Assembly: GCA_037447655.1 (NCBI GenBank)
Contig: JBBHKE010001049.1
Location: 1 to 64,000 of the forward strand
Length of the DNA: 64,000 nucleotides
Source: Zygnema cylindricum
Lineage: Eukaryota > Streptophyta > Zygnematophyceae > Zygnematales > Zygnemataceae
Reading direction: 5' to 3'
Positions 33,959 through 44,182 of this stretch are shown piece by piece (position 1 is the stretch's first letter; the number at the start of each line of letters is the position of its first letter). The position numbers and the translations under genes were made by a program. Under the pieces are notes generated by a model, which was not told the DNA's origin, did no database searches, and saw only the letters and a list, made by a program, of their open reading frames with translations.

Positions 33959-36900
33959 TTACATTCTGACAGTGCTACGGCTTCCACTGCTGTTACTCGT
34001 TACGCTTCTTGTAAAACCATCCCGCGTTTGACGGGGCGATGACCTAAGGGGCATGGGCATTGACAAAAGGGGTTGGAGGGCAGTGATAATAGTCGATATT
34101 GAGGGCCGATAGTCCAGGTCATCCATGCAAAGAGCCGCCACGAAGCCCAACTGCAAACTCAATTACAGAAGAAAAGTTTCAATATATTAGAGAAGCTGAG
34201 AGGGGCAAAAAAAGGTCGAATGAGACCGCCTTGAAGAAGCCTATTGCATCAATTTAAAATCTTGACGCCAATTTTGACCAAATAATGAACTGATGACTAA
34301 TGATTAAGACACAAAAAAATATCAAGTATTTGAAGACATGAAACAATTGCACAGAAAGTGCAACACGAAACAAATTTGCGAGCAACTATGGTGATTGTAG
34401 GAGCAAAGAGAAACTTTGATTTGCAGCCAATGTTGAAAAGAAATGCAAAAAGTGATTCAACGAGCAGCCTTCACACTTAAGCACAGATTAATTTAAATAG
34501 ATCTACAACTATTCACCATTTAGGTTGCCTAGGAATCAACCGATGTTTACTGATAGCTAGTGTTGCTGAGAGGGGAAACCAGGAAAATTCGCCAACAACC
34601 CTCGACATGAAAGTCTTAAGGTATCAACAAATAGTCAGTCGACTTCCCACCATCTTGCCATCAACATAATGGACCATAACTTATCTCTAATCTCCCCATT
34701 TCGACAAAAAGTTGTCGGTGAAGGGCATTTTAGCATGTGAATTGTACAAAAGGCAACTAATGTGTAAGGAAAAAAAAAAAATGTGAGTATCAAGTACATC
34801 CCTATGCAGGGCAGATGAGTAAGATCTCCCCTAAAAGGATGGTGCGACTCCCACCATTCAATCTATTTTAGTAACTACAGGGCTGTTGGTAACACATACC
34901 CTCAAAGGGCCCTCATCAGGGTACCGTGCCTTCAGACGAGGATCCACAATGGTTTGTACCTTGTCTGCGCTGAGCCTTGGCATCGCCTGTTGGACCCAAA
35001 CATTGTTTTCTTACTTATCCAATCAGAAAACAGAACATGAAAAAAAAGACAAGCTTAAACCACTGTGGACAAGTGGGCCTACAATCACCCCACTTGTTTT
35101 CATGTGTGCAGTGGCTGTGTTTACGTCAAATACAGAAAAAATGTAAATACAAAGACTGTCAGACTGTAAATACAAAAGGAAATCCAAACTCCAACTCGAG
35201 ATCTTGCTGACCCCCCCCCCTCTTTTTCCCTTCTTAACAACAGAAACATTTAGAATGTAAGCTCAACAAGGTCTACCAAAACAAGTAGCCCACAGAGAAT
35301 TAAGTGTTCACTGAGAGTATACTGTAATTCAAAAGTAGTGCCATTCAACTATAGCAACTATGCAACAACCTGTGCCCAAACCTCTCCCTAAAATCCATCA
35401 GAATCTGAGATTTCCACGCCAATTTATAGAGCTTTCGTCATTATTTCACACCAGCACAAAACTAGATAATACAAATTGTTCTTCACAGCAAATGGAGAAA
35501 GGAAAAGGCACAAACCCATGTGACAAGTGATTGCTGATTGTGTGGAGCTGTAGGGTCAACTGGTCTACGGCCCGTGAGAAGCTCCAATAGCACCACTCCA
35601 AAATTATATATATCTGCCTTTTCCGCTTGGACATTCTCAGGAAGCATCTCTCTGAAACAATTTCACCACCTCCCTCCAACCTCCTCCTAGATAAGTGTGC
35701 TCCTTCAGAGGGAAAGCCGATTCTTAAACAGTAACCGAGCATCGGAAAAAAATCTTCCCCTGACCCTATAATTCACACCAAGTTCTGGGAACGAAAAAAC
35801 AAAAAAATCTGCTCTGAAAATATCGAAGGCTCAAAATGTGTCTTACCTGCTGAATTCATGCTGCGGGTCAAAGGGAGCTGCTGGATCCGCCTGTTCCTTG
35901 GACAAATTGAAGTCGCCTAGTTTCGCCACATAGTCGTTAAAAAGCATAATATTGCTAGACTTGATTCCTTTATGAGCAAATGTGGTTAACGCTTGTTCAT
36001 GTAAATACAGGAGGCCTTTTGCAACACCCATAGCAATCTTTATCCGTTGTGGCCAATGTAAAAGTGGACCTGGTTTGCTCCCTTTTATTCCTTTCCAGCC
36101 TGCAATTCAGACATGTTTTACGGATTATGTTAACACCAATACTAGCTATTCCTTTGCTCAGCTGTATATAACATTGACAACAATACCGAAAATAAAAAAG
36201 ATGAAAGTCAGATGAATAATACTAATTTTGGATGAAACATCGTGTCACGAATCAATGTTGAGCAAAGCCAAGTAGCACTGGCATCGGAAAATAATGCCAG
36301 CGAAAAAAGAAAAAAAGAAAAAAAAGTCTAATGGAAATCCTGTGGAACTGTTACCAACCAATTGGCTCTGAAAACCAAGCCAAGCTACAAATCTATGTAT
36401 CCACTACAGTGACACCTTCTGCGGTGTGTTTTTCCTACACAGTAAGCCAGTTCAGTTTAAAAGCCAACGGCGTCCACCTCCAACACCATTTTACATTTAG
36501 TTTTCCAATGGATTGAGTAAAACAGTACACCATCCCCGATCCATTCACTAATTATGATGACGACACCCAGAATGTTTTTGCCTCAATTTGCTACTTGATA
36601 TTTCTGTATCTCACCATGGAGCACATCGTGGAGACTGCCATAAGGTGCAAGCTCGTAGGCAAGCATCCTTGTATCCCCGTCTATACAAAAGCCCAAAAGT
36701 GCTGTCACATTCACATGTCGGAGTCGAGCCACCTTTGCCACCTGTACACCGTGAATCGTCATTAGAGTAAAGAAATTATTGGCGTAGGGTTCATATTAGT
36801 GTACTTAACTCCAATTCAGTCCCAAAATGACGTGGCTGTTTAAGAACCGTTTAAAGAATTAGCGTTACGAAAAAAAAACAATTAGCAATATTAAAGCTAT

Positions 36901-38770
36901 ATTGTGGTCAAGGGGTGAAAAGAACTGTCACTGAATTAGTGTCATTAACAATTCACGGTGTATTCCCCTAAAACCATCAAATTTAGCACAGCTGTTATTA
37001 GAATCAAAAGTATTTTGCATTCAGTGCAATCACTGTGCTCTTCATACGCAGCATTGAAAGCAAATAAGCCAATGGTTTGACACTAGCGAAATGTGTTCAC
37101 CCACTTGTATTTGGGATCTGATGTTTAGAAAAAGATACATAAATCCTGGTCACATGTAGAAATCTCATAAAAAAATGAGCTCTTATTTTATGCAATTTCT
37201 TTTCCTTGTAATCAGTACAAAATTCGTTTTCCTCAGCTGGCTTTTATAAATCTGTCTGAATTTCTGACTTCCTCCAACATTTTACTTCGAGACTGGACTT
37301 AAACATCAACGAATCAGTTAATGCAAAGATACATCTGTCACTTTCAGAATGGTTTAAAGAATGCAAAAACAGGCAGGAAACGTCGTATACACACTTACAA
37401 TTAAAGTTGAATATAAAAAACTTTTGCTGAGTTGCTATGTTGTTCATTACTTTTGATGTTTAAAAGTCATAAGGATAAAACTTTTATCAGCAAAAAGAAC
37501 AGAATATCCTCCAAATTAATGAGGGAAGCAAAAGGGAAAGTACATTTATTTCAAGATGATCAGGGGAAAACGAGGTTTGAAATCTAACATCACCTCAGTC
37601 AAGAAAATGAATGACCAAATTATAAATATTGGCATGTGGGAAAGGACAACACGAGTAAAAACGAGGTGGATGGAAGACAACAGTGATTTAAAAATACTTG
37701 CCTGCTCTAGGAATTCCCTTTCTGGCTGTTGTGCTGATTTCAGCACTTTAATGGCCACATTTACTCCGCTCCTGAGCTGACCTTGAAACACTCTCCCGCT
37801 TGACCCCTCCCCTAGATAAGCCTCTTGTTCAAAGCCTCCTGTGGCTTCCTTCACTTCTTCAAGAGTCAATGCAAAGAGATTCAATAGCACATCCTTCTGG
37901 GATTTGGGGTAATCAGAAGCCTCCTTCATCCCCTTAGTTTCTTTCACATCCTTCACATCCTTCACAACCCTCACATCCTTCACCTCCTTCACCTCCTTCA
38001 CCTCCTTCGCTTCCTTCACCTCCTTCATCTCCATCACCTCCTTTGGTTTCTTCGCTGGCTTTGTCGGTAAACCATTCATTTTCTCTGCCACAGGAGCTGG
38101 TACAACAAACAAAAAAAGTAAATAAATAAGCTCGCAAATAAAAAAATGAGCACGTGACGTAAAAGTCATAAGGATCTCAAGAAAAAAGGGTTGAAGGTGC
38201 TCTCAGTAAAAAATTTGAACATGCCCAAAATTTACACAATGACCAGCTTTGGGGAAAAGTGCCTTGTTTACTTGAATTTGAATCTTAAAGACAAATGTGT
38301 ACAAATAAACCGGGTCCATTGGGAATAGTTTAGTGAGGATATTCCCTCTGGAAGGACAGTACCAGCAGCGCTGTAGTATACATCTGTTAATCATGCAATT
38401 TTGACCTGGCCTTCAGATAAACATGCCATGAAAAACATGGAAAATGAGAAGTACCTTAAAACAAAGAAGACAAAAAATGAAACAACTGATAAAATGATTG
38501 TTTTTAACAAAAAAAACAAAAAAACAGAGAAGCGTAATATAAAACAGCACATAAAGAAGATAGGCTGAACTATGAGTAAAAAAAAGATAATACAGCTCAA
38601 TAAGCTTACAGCAGAATCATACTGGAACTCTTAAACAACAACCTGACAACCAACAGGTCTGGCAACTAACCTGCTTGAGGAGACACGTTGAGAACATGCA
38701 AAGCTTTTTCTTTCTCGTCGGGATCCTCGTCTCTGGTTTCCAAACAGCAAACAAATGCTATTAAGCCCAT
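33959..38770 (-). CDS. PTI1: PTI1-like serine/threonine (pseudo)kinase
   Basis: Seven exons on the minus strand: 38770-38671, 38096-37702, 36741-36615, 36099-35847, 35651-35516, 34986-34900, 34150-33959; phases agree, 429 residues. Intron 2 uses a GC donor (GAGCAG/gcaagt). The N-terminus MGLIAFVCC has Gly2 and a Cys pair, suiting myristoylation and palmitoylation at the plasma membrane as in PTI1 kinases. Residues 53-92 are a Lys/Glu/Val repeat. The kinase domain shows [12 protein letters not shown] (128-139), VAIK with Lys150, [49 protein letters not shown] (270-274, the PTI1 version of DFG), then [16 protein letters not shown] and [15 protein letters not shown]. The catalytic-loop HRD is replaced by H250-K251-G252 and the activation segment is shortened, with LPE for APE. 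PTI1 proteins act downstream of Pto and OXI1 in defence and oxidative signalling. A scaffolding role is more likely than catalysis. Confidence 0.93.
36747..36960. mobile_element. MITE at the 3' splice site of PTI1-like intron 2
   Basis: Flanked by TA at 36745-36746 and 36961-36962. Ends CACCGTGAATCGTCATTAG and AACAATTCACGGTG place it in family B; its first 40 bases match 4967-5010. On the coding strand the element's end reads CACGGTG-TA-CAG, and that CAG is the acceptor of exon 3, so the last bases of the intron before CAG come from the transposon. Confidence 0.85.
37935..38035. repeat. 9-bp coding repeat in PTI1-like exon 2
   Basis: Repeats of TTCACCTCC / TTCACATCC on the plus strand encode Lys-Glu-Val or Lys-Asp-Val on the minus strand. 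The period is a multiple of three, so copy-number change keeps the frame. It gives a charged, probably helical linker between the lipidated N-terminus and the kinase domain. Confidence 0.9.
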
Positions 38771-40008
38771 TCCTGTATTTCTTGTTTCTCTTTTATAACT
38801 TCCTTGCATCACACTTTGATTCTCCACTAAGTCCACGTCTACAATCTCCACATGCAATATTCTCTATCCTTACGTCCCCCCGTTTTCCTCAAATGATAAC
38901 GTAATACGTGAAAACCATCAGAATTGTTAAAACGGTGGATCTGCATACAAAGCAACCCGTTTCTTTTTCAGCAATCAAATTTAAAGAGGAGCACCAATTG
39001 CCAAGCAACTACAAATTGTTAAAGATTTTTGCTTTGACTAAATCAAGCTTGGTCTGTAAAGACAATAGCAGAAAACTTTCCCAACCTGCCAATACACACG
39101 TGAGCAGGTAGATGAGTAAACAGCCGAAAAAAAGAAATATATATATATAAAGAGTATATTACACACAGCAAGAAGAAGAAACAACAAGAAAACAAGCCTG
39201 CAAAGACTTGACCATAAAGTACGCAACAAATGTTGCCTGTCAACAACAGATAAAAAATAAAAAAATATATTTGTCACGAGCTTTACTAGCTACATTAAAC
39301 TAATAGCATGTTCCATAGCATATTCTACTACTTGCTGATTAAAATAAGCAAGTACAGCAGGAATCTTCTTCGTGTACCCTAAATGTAAAGTAATGGGTTA
39401 TATCGCATAAAGAAAAGAAAAATGGAATTCATATTTCCCATGCACTATTTATCAACCTGTTCAACGTATATGATCTGGATTGAAACTAAATACATAAACG
39501 TAAAAAAATTATACACCACAACTTCTCCGTATAAGCAGAGAAGTGATCTGCAAGAAACATAATCTACATTATTTCTTGCTGGATATTAAAAGCTAAGAGC
39601 AGTGTATTGTCAAGACTTATTACCATAGACAGTCTAGACGCAGCAAATTAGTGAGATATCCATGTCAAACATTTCAATGAAAGTATATTGAGGCTGTGTA
39701 TAATAAGAACTTTAACTGTTATCTTTTTCACTGAACAGTGTAATTCATTACAATCTGCTCCGGTGTTCTTTACACACAAATCAAGTCTCAATCTTGTCGC
39801 TAACAATCTTCGCCTGCAGAAACACTCACAGGTCGGTACAAGGGTGACTTAATTAAATATTTTAAATAAAACCATTAGCTTGTACATCCCTCTCTGGTAC
39901 CTCAGAAGCAAGGCTTCCCCTCACTTCCAAAAAGGCACTTAATTCCTATAATCTTAAGCCATTGAGCAATGCATAATGTCCATAGTATGCCTGAGAGATT
40001 CTAGAATA
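38771..40008. other. 5' flank of PTI1-like gene
   Basis: No gene recognised. An alternative in-frame Met for the kinase lies at 38857. The rest is AT-rich, with a TA microsatellite at about 39138-39150. The distal part may be the 3' UTR of the putative exon at 40009. Confidence 0.5.
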
Positions 40009-40147
40009 TCAACAACTGCTTTTGCTGGACTTGCTACGAAGTAAAGCCTCAAGTCGCCCTTTCTTTTTTTGCTCACTTACTCTCGGATTCAAAAAACTCG
40101 CGATTTGAAGCAATATGAGTCTCGTTTGGACGTCTATATCACTGAAT
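40009..40147 (-). CDS. Possible terminal exon of an unrecognised gene
   Basis: A strong acceptor (GTGCTTGCTGCAG) at 40148 opens a 45-codon frame that ends in TGA: FSDIDVQTRLILLQIASF, then NPRVSEQKKKGRLEALLRSK, then a Ser/Lys tail. The helix-then-basic tail looks like a genuine C-terminus. Upstream exons were not found before the MITE cluster at 40.6-42 kb, so the gene may be interrupted by elements or have a long intron. The longer open frame through the acceptor upstream is Cys-rich and unconvincing. Confidence 0.35.
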
Positions 40148-41256
40148 CTGCAGCAAGCACGGTGATTTGTTTTGAGAAGGGTGAAGAATGATAGATACAA
40201 AAAGACATTAATGGAAGCAGCAGAGAAACAGGAGGGGTGCAAATTTCTTGAGAGTGGATCCGTACAACAATTCCTTAGAGCCAATAGACTGACTGTACAT
40301 ATATGAATTTTTGTGTATGTTCGCTGGCAGCAAATTGGCGCGCTTGAGAAAAAGTCACGACAAGACTTGCTGACAAAGCAGCATTGGATTCTGAGAAAGT
40401 ACATACGTGTAGCAGATTTGTACAATTTAGTACAAAAGATGTACAATTTAGTACGTTTCAAGCAGGCACGAAACTCGACGAAAGTACGCGGGATTTGCTG
40501 GCCCAGATTCTCAATAATTGACTAATTTGCACACCATGACGTAATTCATACCCGCTCGTACACAGAAATAGAAATACGTCATGGGTATGCAACTATACCG
40601 CGTATAGTTATTAGTATCGGCACACGGTGTACTGTAAGGTACTGTACTGCAATGACGGTCTGCCAATCGTGTGCCTCCTCAAAAAACAACATGATGTGAA
40701 AAATGTTGGTACCCGCATAGTTGTTGAGTCATAGCTCGTATTCGCAGACGGTACAACTGATTTTTTTTGCATTCAGCCGAGACTGGAAAAAAGCAATCCC
40801 TTACTTCGTCAGGGTTCACAAGTGGTCATTATAGGGTCGATTTTTGTGGTGTGACCACAAATAGCGCCCATGAGATGACCGCGGTCATACTTTTGAACAC
40901 GAAGCATTAGGCGCGTGGACAGTACAGTACAGCAAAAAGGAAAAAAGGTACGGGGAGGACAAAGGTAAAATACACTCAACTTTTTTGTACAATAAACCCT
41001 CAATTGGGCGAATCACTTCCTTTGTTCGACGACTAAAACGGTTTCTTAAAGTTTTCAAGGACAGCTTAAGTTTTTTTATTTTATTTTAATCTTGCCCGTT
41101 TATTACACGTGTAAGAAATTAATCGGGCCACCTAATTTCCCGCGGCTAACCCAATCATTGAGATTTTCCCGGGCCTATTTTTGCCGGTCATCGCATTTGC
41201 AAAACGACAATGAAATGACCGGTTTTGGCACCTCATGGAGCGGAGCCTCAATGGTA
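40148..41256. other. Intergenic with one solo MITE end
   Basis: Mostly unassigned sequence. At about 40595-40635 a single family-type end (GCGTATAGTTATTAGTATCGGCACACGGTG-TA in outline) occurs without a clear partner. Short inverted segments TACGTCATGGGTATG / CATGACGTAATTCATACCC at 40535-40590 suggest another small element. Confidence 0.5.
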
Positions 41257-41791
41257 CACCGCCAATCGTTATTAGCGTGGGAGTTTGATTAGCGTATAAT
41301 AATAATTACAGTGGTGTACGCTATTTAAGAATTTAAAAATTTTGGAAAAAATCATACATTCTAATTGTTTGATTATGGTAATTTGGATCTTTGAAAAAAA
41401 AATGTCGGTCGCAAACATGCTTACACTAATATAGGTCTCCGTACAAAATCTGACAAATCGTACACAAATTGTACATTCACACGGTCGAAACGCGGCTGTC
41501 GGACGAATATGTGGGAACGGGATTTTTTACGACCTGGTTTTTTTTCCTTTTTAGAACGCACATTCTCATGCGTCCGCGGTTGCTAAAACTAATTTATTGT
41601 AATTTTTAACTTAAAAAAGGTACATTTATGTACGGTCTAACACTGACCGTACACACTCTATTTAAGAGACAACGCACTGAAAATAACCCGAAATAGAATA
41701 AAGAAAAAAATAGAATGAACTGCACTAATGGAGAATAAAAAAAAAAGCGGGACGGAATTAGTGAACTCAACGCTAATAACGATTGGCGGTG
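41257..41791. mobile_element. MITE family A, inverted copy (535 bp)
   Basis: TA at 41255-41256 and 41792-41793. Ends CACCGCCAATCGTTATTAGCG / CGCTAATAACGATTGGCGGTG. Collinear in reverse complement with 3620-4143 along its length (shared GAACGCACATTCTC, CGGTCGAAACGCGGC, AGAATGTATGATTTTTTCC). Confidence 0.85.
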
Positions 41792-41805
41792 TAAACTGTA
41801 CAGTA

Positions 41806-42002
41806 CACCGTGAATCGTTATTAGCCTTATGTACGCTATATCGGCACCCCAAAATTTTGACATCGATACCTTAAATATAATAAATTACACTATTTAAGGA
41901 GGTGGACCATATTCTGCCATCTCCTAGCATTAAATTAGAATGAATGACGCTAATTTTTTCTTTACACTAATAATTTCTATACGCTAATAACGATTCAAGG
42001 TG
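41806..42002. mobile_element. MITE family B, short form (197 bp)
   Basis: TA-flanked, ends CACCGTGAATCGTTATTAGCC and CGCTAATAACGATTCAAGGTG. It directly follows the family A copy, separated by AACTG and the same TA-CAG-TA junction seen at 4144-4150 and 4689-4695. Confidence 0.85.
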
Positions 42003-43494
42003 TACCGTACGGCGATAGGACCGTACGGGAAGTCACCGGCACGGTTAGGTTAGGACCTTGTCTTTCCTGACAAATAATTGCAAGGTCGTAACAATTTTAA
42101 AACGTTTCAATTCTCTTTTATTTCTTCATAGTACGGTTTAAAAGATGAAAAAGAAAAAACAAAAAGGGCTTCTTCGCGTTACACCCGCGTACAACGATGG
42201 GTCTAAATAGGGGACATATGTCCCCTAGAAGTTCCAATACAACTCATGCCATTTGTTTTACAGAGTTTGTGGCCCAACCTTTTGCTTCAATTTGACAATT
42301 TCATTTGTGAACTGATTTGCAACCCTTTCAGATCGGCAAAATTGCAAATATGGTCGCTTATTTTATTTTTTTTCATGAAAGTTGGAAATGAAAGAACCGT
42401 ATGCGCTCGTTCGACGCTTCTATGATACCGTATCCCGGGTTTTCTGCATTGAATTTTGGAAAAAAAATCTGCTCTCCTAGGGTGTTCACACTGTCGAAGA
42501 TTAACCCTCATTTTGAGGGTGAATCGTACAATTCGTACACATAGCTGAGTAGGTCGACGTACAACAATTGCTCCCCCAAAAAAGCTGTACCATTTACCCG
42601 TGACATCAGGGCAAATTTTGTAGTTACCGCATCATTTGACGTCATAACAGATTCGCTGTCACGGGTTGGCTAGTTGCCACATGAATGTCGAACCTATTTT
42701 GTCTTATCGAATTTTTGATTCTACCAACAAAACCTCCTTTTATTGGACGTCGCAAAACTACGCCGCTCACTGTCCTTTTGTATGAGCGGACAGATTTTTA
42801 GTGACTGGAGCTAAGATGGTTCATAATTCATACCAGTTCGTGAGCCTGGAAAGAGGGCACACGTGGCGCTGTACCTTATCACTCTTTAATACTGATGTCC
42901 GTGGCTTTAAATGTACGGTCCCACCACAAAGTGGCGCAGAAAATGTTTTTAGTTACATACTATTCGTCGTGATATCAATTTTGTCTGCGAAACTTCGACT
43001 CTGCTTCTATTGTTACCGGAAATCCGCCTCAAAGTACGGCGCAAGTTGGAGGGCTTCGTAATCGGGTCACGACAAGATTCTGTACACTGTCAGCCAGCAT
43101 ACTCTATGGTACTACGAACTGTATGTGCTTTTGTCCACAAGTCAAGACAGACTAGGGAGAGTTTCCACCAATGATAGCCTCAGAACTCCCATAGTGTACA
43201 AACGTAGCGACCATTCAGATTCTGGACGCTGTTGGCTAACAGTCAATTTCAGAAGTCAGATACGAAAAGTTCAGTAAGAAATTGTCCACGAGTGCCTGTG
43301 GCAAATCTGACTTCCAGTGGCACATGCAAACGATAAAGTACACCTAGTGTACAAAAGGCTGTACTTTTGATCTTTTCTGTCCTACAGAGAGTTTTTGAGT
43401 ACACACCCTATATTCGGTCAGAAACTCAAAACATACCCCATCCACATTTCGCATAAAATACGACCAGGTGTCATTCGTTGGGGCCGCTTGATTA
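42003..43494. other. Intergenic, no gene recognised
   Basis: Mixed-composition DNA rich in GTAC words, resembling the interiors of the TIR elements at 13-16 kb. An 86-codon frame at 42801-43061 has no recognisable domain. It may be an old, degraded element. Confidence 0.45.
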
Positions 43495-44179
43495 TGGTGA
43501 AGTTCCATTACGACATTCTGTAATCGTACGGCCAACATTACAGGATGCTATACTGTGAACGAAGTTTCATTGCGCAGTCTGTAATCCACGTGTTAGCAAA
43601 AGAGTGGCGCCACGTAACTATAGATTTGATTTTAAAAATCGTCAATGATTTTCACACCGACTAAAAATCTCCATTTGCGTACCATGTACGTGCGTACCAG
43701 GTCATCGTGCAACACAACTTTTGTACTCTTTGCAGACGCCTTATCAGATACCACCTCATTTTTTTAGGGTTCCTGTATTTTCGCGTGACGAATGAGCGTT
43801 TCCAGAAATAGTGTGAGGAATGGGCGGTAATAGAAATAGCGCGACGAAAGTGCGTTACGACATTTCGTTTGTATTTTCTGTTGGATTTTTGAATGCTGTG
43901 CGAAATTTTTTGATTTCCGACAGCGTGTCGCGGCTCAATTTTTCTGTAATTGGTGATGTACCTCGCGAGGTACATCACCAATTACAGAAACTTTCGAAGC
44001 TAATGCTTCGCGAAAAAACATCCAACGGTCATTGTTAACTCCAATAACTTTGGAGAATATTGGCAAGATTCTCTGTAATGTTGTTTTCCTAATAAAAACA
44101 AAATAAGAGGTACGGCATAATACGGAGAGGTCCGAATTTCTGTGAACAACCTCACTTTTCGTCTCATGGAACTTCACCC
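43495..44179. mobile_element. TIR element with exact TTA target duplication (685 bp)
   Basis: TTA at 43492-43494 and 44180-44182. Ends TGGTGAAGTTCCAT and ATGGAACTTCACCC form the inverted repeat. Sub-terminal blocks TGTAATCGTACGGCC and CGAAAAGTGAGGTTGTTCA match the 5413-6166 element, defining one family. It contains two copies of a TTCTGTAATTGGTGATGTAC-type segment arranged as a palindrome. Confidence 0.85.
43941..43990. repeat. 50-bp perfect palindrome without spacer
   Basis: Arms of 25 bases meet at CCTCG/CGAGG; the half-site reads TTTCTGTAATTGGTGATGTA and then CCTCG. There is not a single mismatch over 50 bases. A related 22-bp palindrome with the same CACCTCGCGAGGTG core is at 13845-13866. 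Confidence 0.95.
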
Positions 44180-44182
44180 TTA

